Source of the DNA: Rhodothalassiaceae bacterium
Lineage (GTDB): Bacteria; Pseudomonadota; Alphaproteobacteria; Sphingomonadales; Rhodothalassiaceae
Reading direction: 5' to 3'
Assembly: GCA_026004935.1 (NCBI GenBank)
Contig: BPKC01000001.1
Location: 744,001-808,000, forward strand
DNA: 64,000 nt
Notes under the pieces: model-generated
The model's database searches: none
What the model was told of the DNA's origin: nothing
Seen by the model: the letters and a program-made list of their open reading frames with translations, nothing else
Shown here: in pieces, positions 52,632-64,000 of the stretch
Layout of the letters: every line of letters starts with the position of its first letter
How positions within the stretch are numbered: the first letter of the stretch is position 1
Program-made: the position numbers and the translations under genes

Positions 52632-52836
52632 CGCGTCCGTCATCCTTCCCTCGGCCGCGTGCCCCGAAGGGGATCGCGGCATCGCTCGCGCCCGCAACCG
52701 TCAGACGATCACCACCGCTGCGGCGCACCGCCCCTTCGCGGGACGACCGGCGCCGCGGCGATCGGGCCGCGGTGATCGGAAGCGCCGCGCCCTTAGCCGA
52801 GGCGCGGCCCCAAATCAAGCTTCACGAGCGCCATCA

Positions 52837-52860
52837 AGTATAGGGGCGCCGCCCGCGCGA

Positions 52861-52864
<4 letters not shown>
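52837..52864 (-). promoter_or_regulatory. Candidate greA promoter overlapping the carB stop
   Basis: On the minus strand TTGATC (52864-52859), a 16-bp spacer and TATACT (52842-52837) form a good promoter whose -35 covers the carB stop codon. A second weaker pair, TTGATT (52818-52813)-N16-CTAAGG, lies just downstream. greA would then have a leader of about 200 nt and could be expressed apart from carAB. Confidence 0.5.
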
Positions 52865-56160
<3,296 letters not shown>

Positions 56161-56161
56161 C

Positions 56162-57424
56162 TCAGGTGATTCCGCTCCTGCGACTGCTCCGGGGCGGCGC
56201 GTAGGGCTTGTCGCGCCAGCGGGCCGCGCGCGCGAGGAATTCGGCGAACAGGCCGAAGCTGTCCTGCGGTCCGGGCGAGGCCTCGGGATGCTGCTGCACG
56301 CCGAGGATCGGCGGCTCGTCCGCCTCCAGCGCGCACAGCGTCCCGTCGAAGAGCGACACCTGCTTCAGCCGCACGCCCCCGTCTTTCAGCGAATCGGCGT
56401 CCACCGCAAAGCCGTGGTTCATGGAGACGATCGAGACCCGATGCGTGCCCGCCTCGAGCACCGGGTGGTTCGCGCCGTGGTGGCCCTGGTGCATCTTCAC
56501 CGTGCGTCCGCCGAGCGCGAGTCCCAGAAGCTGGTGGCCGAGACAGATCCCGAGCAGCGGCATGCCCGCATCCACGAGCGCGCGGATCATGGGCGCGGCG
56601 TATTCCGCGGTCGCCGCCGGATCGCCCGGGCCGTTCGAGAGCACCACCGCATCGGGCTTGCGCGCGAGAATCTCCTCCGCGCCCGTCGTCGCGGGCACCA
56701 CCTCCACCGCCGCGCCCGCCGAGACCAGGTTGCGCAGGATGTTCCGCTTGACGCCGAAGTCGACGACGACGACCCGAAGCGCGGGTTCGCCCGCCGGCGC
56801 GAAGCCGCTGCCGAGCCTCCACAGCCCCTCGGTGAAGGCGTAGGGGGCGGCCGTCGTGACGCTGCGGGCGAGCTCCATGCCGGCCAGCCCCGGGAACGCC
56901 CGCGCCCGCGCCAGCAGGGCCTCCAGATCGAAGCGGCCGTCGCGCCGGTGCGCAATGACGCCGTTGAGAAAGCCGCGCGCGCGCAGATGCCGGGTGAGCC
57001 GGCGCGTGTCGATGCCGGCGATCCCGACGAGCCCCGCATCATCCGCCCAGTCCCGCAGATCCCGCTCGGCCCGCCAGTTCGACGGCGGGAACACCGGCTC
57101 GCGCACCACGAAGCCGCGGGCGGCGACGCGCTCGCTCTCCCGGTCCTCGGCATTCGTGCCGACATTGCCGATGTGGGGGAAGGTGAAGACGATGATCTGC
57201 CCGGCGTAGGACGGATCCGTCAGGATCTCCTGATAGCCGGTCATCGCCGTGTTGAAGATGAGCTCGCCTTCCGCCTCGCCCTCGCGCCCGATCCCCTCGC
57301 CCGGCCAGACGGTGCCGTCCTCCAGCACGAGGACGGCGGTGCGGCGGGGGGAAGAGGGGGAGGAATCGGGGGCGTGCGGCTGTGGTGCGGCGCTGGCTGG
57401 TTTGAGCGCGTCCGGCATCGACAT
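56162..57424 (-). CDS. carA: Carbamoyl-phosphate synthase small subunit
   Basis: 420-residue glutamine-hydrolysing subunit. The N-terminal domain shows [17 protein letters not shown] and [20 protein letters not shown], and the class I amidotransferase has nucleophile Cys in [16 protein letters not shown] with His/Glu in [12 protein letters not shown]. The ATG at 57424 (MSMPDALK) has GAGG upstream and fits the family; the frame stays open further, but without family sequence. A consensus-like promoter precedes it. It supplies ammonia to CarB. Confidence 0.97.
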   Translation of the reverse strand: MSMPDALKPASAAPQPHAPDSSPSSPRRTAVLVLEDGTVWPGEGIGREGEAEGELIFNTAMTGYQEILTDPSYAGQIIVFTFPHIGNVGTNAEDRESERVAARGFVVREPVFPPSNWRAERDLRDWADDAGLVGIAGIDTRRLTRHLRARGFLNGVIAHRRDGRFDLEALLARARAFPGLAGMELARSVTTAAPYAFTEGLWRLGSGFAPAGEPALRVVVVDFGVKRNILRNLVSAGAAVEVVPATTGAEEILARKPDAVVLSNGPGDPAATAEYAAPMIRALVDAGMPLLGICLGHQLLGLALGGRTVKMHQGHHGANHPVLEAGTHRVSIVSMNHGFAVDADSLKDGGVRLKQVSLFDGTLCALEADEPPILGVQQHPEASPGPQDSFGLFAEFLARAARWRDKPYAPPRSSRRSGIT

Positions 57425-57510
57425 CCGACCCTCAGCGGTTGCGGCAGGGCGAGGCATCCGGCGTGCGGGAAGCGGGCACGCATGTCCTGCCGCCTCGACA
57501 AATTGGCGGG

Positions 57511-57539
57511 AACCTAGTGAAGGCACCCCCGTGCGTCAA
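57511..57539 (-). promoter_or_regulatory. carA-carB promoter
   Basis: On the minus strand TTGACG (57539-57534), a 17-bp spacer and TAGGTT (57516-57511) predict a start near 57504 and an ~80-nt leader to carA. It lies in the 239-bp divergent gap with the YqeY gene. Confidence 0.6.
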
Positions 57540-57565
57540 GCCGGCTTCGGCCGCCCGCGGCTTCA

Positions 57566-57594
57566 TTGAAATGGCGTGCCCGCACGGCTATGAT
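57566..57594 (+). promoter_or_regulatory. Promoter of the YqeY-dnaG-rpoD run
   Basis: TTGAAA (57566-57571), a 17-bp spacer and TATGAT (57589-57594) are both close to sigma-70 consensus. Transcription should start near 57601, about 63 nt before the YqeY ATG. It is back to back with the carA promoter, 27 bp away. Confidence 0.65.
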
Positions 57595-57663
57595 CCCGCG
57601 CCCGCAGCGGCGGGGTGCGGCGGCGGACGCCGGCGCCGCCCGCGTTGAGCACAGGGAGGTCAC

Positions 57664-58134
57664 ATGGGCTTGCGGCAGGAGTTGCAGGACGCGCTCAAGG
57701 CGGCGATGCGCGAGAAGGATCGCCGGCGCATCTCGACCTTGCGCCTCATTCTCGCCGCCATCAAGGATCGCGACATCGCCCGCCGCACGGAAGGCGACGA
57801 GCGCGACGACGACACCGTGATCCGCGAGATCCTGACCAAGATGATTCGCCAGCGCGAGGAATCGATCCGCGCCTATGAGGAGGGCGGGCGCGTGGAGCTG
57901 GCGGATCAGGAGCGCGAGGAGGTGGAGATCATCCGCTCCTTCCTGCCGCCGCAGATGTCGGAAGAGGAGGTGCGCGCGGCCGTCGATGCGGTGATCGCGG
58001 AGCTCGGGGCCGCGGGGCTCAAGGACATCGGCCGCTGCATGGCCGCGCTCAAGGAGCGCTACACGGGCCGGATGGACTTCGCGCTCGCAAGCCGCCTCGT
58101 CAAGGAGCGGCTTTCCGCCGCGGCCGGGTCCTGA
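57664..58134 (+). CDS. GatB/YqeY domain-containing protein
   Basis: 156-residue helical protein with a YqeY domain related to the tail of GatB. It reads LRQELQDALKAAMREKDRRR, TLRLILAAIKDRDIA, EEVEIIRSFLPPQMSEEEV and KDIGRCMAALKERYTGRMDF. YqeY proteins may bind tRNA or act in translation quality, but the function is unproven. The ATG has RBS GGGAGG. It begins the conserved macromolecular-synthesis-type run before dnaG and rpoD. Confidence 0.92.
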   Translation: MGLRQELQDALKAAMREKDRRRISTLRLILAAIKDRDIARRTEGDERDDDTVIREILTKMIRQREESIRAYEEGGRVELADQEREEVEIIRSFLPPQMSEEEVRAAVDAVIAELGAAGLKDIGRCMAALKERYTGRMDFALASRLVKERLSAAAGS

Positions 58135-58214
58135 AGGCGGGCCGGCGCCGGCCCGGTGCGGCGTGGCGGCGGCGGATCGGGATCGGGCGCCGCGGGTGAG
58201 CGGGATCACACGGG

Positions 58215-60065
58215 ATGCGGTTTTCCCCCTCCTTTCTTGACGAGCTGAGAAGCCGCATCTCGCTCGTCGACCTGATCGGCCGCAGGGTCGCGCTCAAGCG
58301 CGCGGGGCGCGAATGGAAGGGCCTGTGTCCCTTCCACCGGGAGAAGACCCCCTCCTTCCACGTCGTCGAGGACAAGGGCTTCTACCACTGCTTCGGCTGC
58401 GGCGCGCACGGCGATGCCATCCGCTGGCTTGAGGAGACGGAGGGGCTGTCCTTCACCGAGGCGGTAGGCGAGCTCGCCGCGCGCGCCGGGATGCCTCTGC
58501 CCCGGCCTTCCGCCTCCGCGGACGAGGAGGCGCGCGCATCCGCGCGCGCCCGGCTCTTCGAGCTGCTCGAGCGTGCGACCCGGCAGTTCGCCCGCATGCT
58601 GGCCGCGCGCGAAGGCGCCCGGGCGCGGGCTTACCTGGAGCGCCGCGGCGTCGCGCGCGCCACGGTGGCGGACTTCCGCCTCGGCTACGCGCCCGACGGC
58701 GAGGCGGCGGCGCGGCTGCTCGCGGAGCTCGCCCAGGCCGGCTACCGGGAGGACGAGCTCGTCGCGGCGGGACTCGTCGTCAGGCCCGAGGAAGGATCGG
58801 GGCGCATCCTGCCGCGGTTCCGCGACCGCCTGATGTTCCCCATCACCGATCCGCGCGGACGGGTGGTGGGCTTCGGCGGGCGCACGCTCGGCGACCATCC
58901 GGCCAAATACCTGAACTCCCCCGACGGGCCGCTGTTTCACAAGGGCCGCCTGCTCTACAACTATGCCGGCGCCCGGCGCGCCGCCCGCGACGGCAATCTG
59001 ATCGTCGTCGAAGGCTACATGGACGTGCTGGCGCTGGTGGAGGCGGGGTTCGCGGCCGCGGTCGCGCCGCTGGGGACCGCGGTGAGCGAGGAGCAGCTTG
59101 CGCTCGCGTGGAAGCTCGCGCCGGAGCCCGTCTTCTGCTTCGACGGCGATGCGGCCGGGCGCGCGGCGGCCGACCGGGTGATCGAACGCGCGCTGCCGCT
59201 GCTTGCGGGCGGCCGGTCGCTGCGCTTCGTGCTGCTGCCCGAGGGTGAGGACCCGGATTCCCTCCTGCGCCGGGAGGGGGCCGCCGCCTTCCGCCGGCTT
59301 CTGGAGGGAGCGGTTCCCCTCGTGGACATGCTGTGGGAGATCGAGATCGGATCGGCCGACCTGTCGACGCCGGAGCGCCGCCGGCGGGCGGAGGAATCGC
59401 TCATGCGCCGCATCGAGGCCATCGCCGACCGCAGGCTTGCGGCGCTCTACCGCGACACCTACTGGCGCCGGCTGCGTCCGCCCGCGGCACCGCGCGGGCA
59501 CCGCCGCGAGCGGCGCATGCCGCAGCAGCCGGCGACGAGCGCGCTCAAGCGCACGGCGATCGCCCGCGGCGGAATCGTGGAGCGGGTCCGGCTCGGGGCG
59601 CGGCTGCTGGCGCTTGCGCTGGACCGGCCGGCGCTGATGGAGGCCGAGGCCGAGGAGATCGCAGCCCTCGAGCTCGGCGACGAGCGGCTTGACAGGCTGC
59701 GCGACGCCATGCTTGAGGCGCTCCATCTCGAGCCGGGGCTTGACCCCGTCCGGCTCGATGCCCATCTGAGGCAGCGCGGCTTCGGATCCGACCTCGACCG
59801 CCTGCGCCTTGACGCAACGGGCGGACTCGTCCGGGATCCGGAGACGCCGCAGGACGAGGAACGTGCGCGCCGCAGCTGGCAGGAGATCAAGCTGCGGGTG
59901 CGCGATTTCGTGCTCGAGGCGGAGGAAGCCGAGCTGACGGCCGCCATGAACGCAGACGAGTCCCACCGGCTCTGGGAGCGCCTCAAGGCGGTGCGCGCCG
60001 AGCGGCGGGAGATCGCGCGTGCGCTGAAGACGGCGGCCGATCGCGCCTGGCTGGCGGACGGCTGA
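58215..60065 (+). CDS. dnaG: DNA primase
   Basis: 616-residue primase. The CHC2 zinc domain has ligands Cys38, His41, Cys59 and Cys62 ([22 protein letters not shown]). The TOPRIM catalytic core has [12 protein letters not shown] and [15 protein letters not shown], with [13 protein letters not shown] before it. The C-terminal helicase-binding domain is less conserved. It makes RNA primers at the fork. It lies between the YqeY gene and rpoD, a common proteobacterial order. Confidence 0.97.
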   Translation: MRFSPSFLDELRSRISLVDLIGRRVALKRAGREWKGLCPFHREKTPSFHVVEDKGFYHCFGCGAHGDAIRWLEETEGLSFTEAVGELAARAGMPLPRPSASADEEARASARARLFELLERATRQFARMLAAREGARARAYLERRGVARATVADFRLGYAPDGEAAARLLAELAQAGYREDELVAAGLVVRPEEGSGRILPRFRDRLMFPITDPRGRVVGFGGRTLGDHPAKYLNSPDGPLFHKGRLLYNYAGARRAARDGNLIVVEGYMDVLALVEAGFAAAVAPLGTAVSEEQLALAWKLAPEPVFCFDGDAAGRAAADRVIERALPLLAGGRSLRFVLLPEGEDPDSLLRREGAAAFRRLLEGAVPLVDMLWEIEIGSADLSTPERRRRAEESLMRRIEAIADRRLAALYRDTYWRRLRPPAAPRGHRRERRMPQQPATSALKRTAIARGGIVERVRLGARLLALALDRPALMEAEAEEIAALELGDERLDRLRDAMLEALHLEPGLDPVRLDAHLRQRGFGSDLDRLRLDATGGLVRDPETPQDEERARRSWQEIKLRVRDFVLEAEEAELTAAMNADESHRLWERLKAVRAERREIARALKTAADRAWLADG

Positions 60066-60114
60066 TTCGGCTGCGGCCGGGGCCTGCGGTCGCGGGGCTG
60101 ACGGGAAGACGGAC

Positions 60115-62124
<2,010 letters not shown>

Positions 62125-62158
62125 GGTCTCCGGGACACCGGGGTTCGCACCCGGGACC
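62125..62158 (+). terminator. Possible rpoD terminator hairpin
   Basis: GGTCtCCGGG (62125-62134) can pair with CCCGGGACC (62150-62158), with one bulged T and a 15-nt loop, directly after the rpoD stop codon. No U-tract follows at once; the T-run at about 62268-62275 is too far to belong to this stem. The sequence from 62159 to 62249 shows no other feature. Confidence 0.35.
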
Positions 62159-62249
62159 GGATGGATCAGCCGCATCTGAGCGAGCGGCCGCGCGCGCGCG
62201 CCTTCATCCGCCGGCACTCTCCTTTCGTCATCCGCCAGCTGCCTCTCTG

Positions 62250-62758
62250 CGTCACCCGCCGGCACTCTTTTTTTTCGTCACCCGCCGGCTTGACCGGCGG
62301 GTCCAGCCGGCCGCGGGGCCAACGACGGGCGCCGGGGCTGTCATCACCGCCTCCTGGGTTCGCCGGTCAAGCCGGCGAACGACGCGATTGGGGGGAGTCA
62401 CCGCCGGTGCGCGCTCCCTATCGTCCGTCGCCGCGCACTGTTCATCGTCACCCGCCGGCACTCTTTTTTTCGTCACCCGCCGGCTTGACCGGCGGGTCCA
62501 GCCGGCCGCGGGGCCAACGACGGGCGCCGGGGCTGTCATCACCGCCTCCTGGGTTCGCCGGTCAAGCCGGCGAACGACGCGATTGGGGGGAGTCACCGCC
62601 GGTGCGCGCTCCCTACCGTCCGCCGCCGCGCACTGTTCATCGTCACCCGCCGGCACTCTTTTTTTCGTCACCCGCCGGCTTGACCGGCGGGTCCAGCCGG
62701 CCGCGGGGCCAACGACGGGCGCCGGGGCTGTCATCACCGCCTCCTGGGTTCGCCGGTC
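62250..62758. repeat. Tandem ~196-bp REP-type repeat, 2.6 copies
   Basis: Units run 62250-62445 (196 bp), 62446-62640 (195 bp) and 62641-62758 (partial). The 1-bp difference is an 8- versus 7-T run. Each unit has a CGTCACCCGCCGGCACTC head and T-run, then two opposed stem-loops: ACCCGCCGG/CCGGCGGGT around CTTGA, and TTCGCCGG/CCGGCGAA around TCAAG. Units differ at only a few positions in the last ~30 bp. The third is cut at GGGTTCGCCGGTC. Open frames across it on both strands merely repeat the unit and are not genes. The bases 62759-62812 hold nothing recognisable. Confidence 0.92.
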
Positions 62759-62812
62759 GGGCGGGTCCGGACTGCGGCCCGTAGCCGGCGGGGGCGGTGC
62801 CGGGGCGCGGGC

Positions 62813-63880
62813 TCACCAGTCCGAGAGCATGGTCGGCTTTTCGGCCTTCTTGCTGGCGAGGATGCGGCGGACCTGGATCTTGCCCTCCTTCAGCAGTTTC
62901 ACGCGCCGCGACCAGAATTCCGCCTCGCGCAGAAGCGTCTTGACCAGTTCCTCGCCGTCCTCCTCGCGGGCGACCTCGGCGGCGACCTTGTCCGCGCCCT
63001 TCCAGCTCTCGTTGATGAGCTCGATGTAGTGCGGGCTCACATCCTCGTTGACGCGGATGTTGAAGCGCACCTTCTTGAGCAGCGCGATCATGTCCTCCGT
63101 CGTCGCAAGATAGGGGCGGCGGCGTTCCGCCTCGGCGTCGCGCCAGGCCCGGTATTCGTCGGTCGCCACCCAGGATTCGTCGGCGAGCACATAGTCCGTG
63201 ATGAGAAACAGGCCGCCCGGCTTCATGTGCTGCTCGACGACGGTGAGCAGATGCGCCTTGTTCTCGACCTGGTAGAGGGTCTCCTTGGCCAGCGCCCGGT
63301 CGAAGCGGCGGTCGAACTTGTCCACGGTGTTGGGGTCGTAGTGGAAGATCTCGGCCTTCTTCAGCAGTCCCTTCATGTAGGACATCTGGTTGCCCATCTC
63401 GACGAGCGTCGGCGAGGACTCGTAGCCGGACACCCAGACCCCGAACTTCTGCGCCAGCGTGCGCGCCGGGCCGCCGAGATTGGAGCCGATCTCGAGCAGG
63501 CTCTGTTTCGGCGAGAGCGCAAGCAGCTTGGACATCGAGATGACATGCTCCGGCCCGCCCGGGCCGCAGTAGCCCTCGCCCCAGATGTACTGGACGATCC
63601 TGGCGCGCCGCTTGTCCCAGGGATCGACGGGCAGCAGCGGATCCTTCGGTCCCTCGGGCTCGGGTTCGGGCTCGGGTTCGGGCTCGGGTTCGGGTTCGGG
63701 CTCGGGTTCCGGGGCCGGCGCGGATGCCGCGCGCGCGGCCGCCTTGCGCTCCAGCCACTCGGCGTACTGGACGGGGTCATACCCCTCCCACCACGCCTTG
63801 AAGCGCAGCGAGAAGGGCAGCTTGCCGGCTGACGGAGATGATCTCGTCGCGTCCGCCATCTCGGTGGCTGCCTGCGTCAT
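62813..63880 (-). CDS. Class I SAM-dependent methyltransferase with Pro-Glu repeat
   Basis: 355-residue protein. After an N-terminal region (FSLRFKAWWEGYDPVQYAEWLERKAA) comes an alternating Pro-Glu stretch of about 20 residues. The methyltransferase domain opens with WGEGYCGPGGPEHVISMSKLL and motif I LLEIGSNLGGPARTLAQ, then VSGYESSP and the late VEQHMKPGGLFLITDYVL. This resembles small-molecule or lipid methyltransferases (cyclopropane or phosphoethanolamine type), but the substrate is unknown. The ATG at 63880 has GAAGG upstream; an ATG at 63859 is also possible. The frame beyond 63880 lacks family-like sequence. Confidence 0.8.
   Translation of the reverse strand: MTQAATEMADATRSSPSAGKLPFSLRFKAWWEGYDPVQYAEWLERKAAARAASAPAPEPEPEPEPEPEPEPEPEPEGPKDPLLPVDPWDKRRARIVQYIWGEGYCGPGGPEHVISMSKLLALSPKQSLLEIGSNLGGPARTLAQKFGVWVSGYESSPTLVEMGNQMSYMKGLLKKAEIFHYDPNTVDKFDRRFDRALAKETLYQVENKAHLLTVVEQHMKPGGLFLITDYVLADESWVATDEYRAWRDAEAERRRPYLATTEDMIALLKKVRFNIRVNEDVSPHYIELINESWKGADKVAAEVAREEDGEELVKTLLREAEFWSRRVKLLKEGKIQVRRILASKKAEKPTMLSDW
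63653..63708. repeat. 12-bp tandem repeat coding Pro-Glu in the methyltransferase gene
   Basis: On the plus strand GGGCTCGGGTTC (12 bp) recurs about four and a half times with slight variation, giving alternating Pro and Glu codons on the minus strand. Such arrays can change length by slippage in steps of 12 bp without breaking the frame. Confidence 0.8.
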
Positions 63881-64000
63881 CGTTCCGGCCTTCGAGGGCC
63901 CGGCGGCCGCCGGCGGCGGCCGCATGCCTTCGTCCGCTCCCTTCGCGATCCCGTTCGCGCGATGCGCCAGTATCGCGGGGGATGGTTACCGGTCTCTTAG

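Noticed and set aside
62250-62758. Possible CRISPR array
   Set aside because: The repeats are ~196 bp with no unique spacers, and no cas gene is nearby; stem-loops fit REP elements.

Overview
The window is very GC-rich chromosomal DNA from an alphaproteobacterium. The evidence is gene content and order: a divK-pleD operon, a DnaA-related HdaA, purM-purN, carA-carB-greA, GatB/YqeY-dnaG-rpoD, a phasin, and flgI with a short FlgJ-type rod-binding gene. The layout resembles Rhodospirillales-like free-living bacteria, but I cannot assign a genus. No rRNA, tRNA, CRISPR array, insertion sequence or prophage was recognised.

Layout. 1-2390: the 5' part of uvrA. 2474-17913: an exosortase A (XrtA/PEP-CTERM) exopolysaccharide locus. 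A leftward trio (two alpha/beta hydrolases and an acyl carrier protein) faces a rightward run: acyl ligase, PLP decarboxylase, outer-membrane export lipoprotein, chain-length protein, tyrosine kinase, outer-membrane barrel, ATPase, polysaccharide deacetylase, FemAB-like acyltransferase, glycosyltransferase and exosortase. 17884-24742: the phosphate regulon, arranged phoB-phoU (left), pstSCAB (right), phoR (left), with a Pho box before pstS. 24827-27795: a compact four-gene cassette containing a PqqD-like protein, an HPr-kinase-like protein and a nucleotidyltransferase behind a Tat-signal protein with an Asp/His-rich tandem repeat. This is the best candidate for an undescribed system.

27810-34818: phosphoglycolate phosphatase, phasin with a well-formed promoter/operator, FkbM methyltransferase, RidA, a GNAT-fold protein, galU, purN and purM. 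34975-41870: a tightly coupled operon of DUF2066 protein, PerM-type permease, hdaA, ppk and ppx. 41977-45783: a degenerate EF-G-like protein, an NnrS membrane protein and a diguanylate cyclase. 46122-47872: divK-pleD. 47919-49879: flgI, rod-binding gene and a FlgN-like gene. 50064-51515: an L,D-transpeptidase convergent with a small Ala-rich lipoprotein ending in lysine, reminiscent of Ldt/Lpp. 51658-57424: YccF, greA, carB, carA. 57664-62124: YqeY, dnaG, rpoD. 62250-62758: 2.6 copies of a ~196-bp REP-type tandem repeat. 62813-63880: a methyltransferase with a Pro-Glu repeat.

The genes fall into envelope and exopolysaccharide building, phosphate and polyphosphate homeostasis, c-di-GMP/cell-cycle signalling and core replication/transcription/nucleotide synthesis. 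Genes are often translationally coupled (ATGA, GTGA or TGATG overlaps), and several convergent pairs overlap at their 3' ends. Assignments rest on reading motifs and remembered family architecture; no database search was run.
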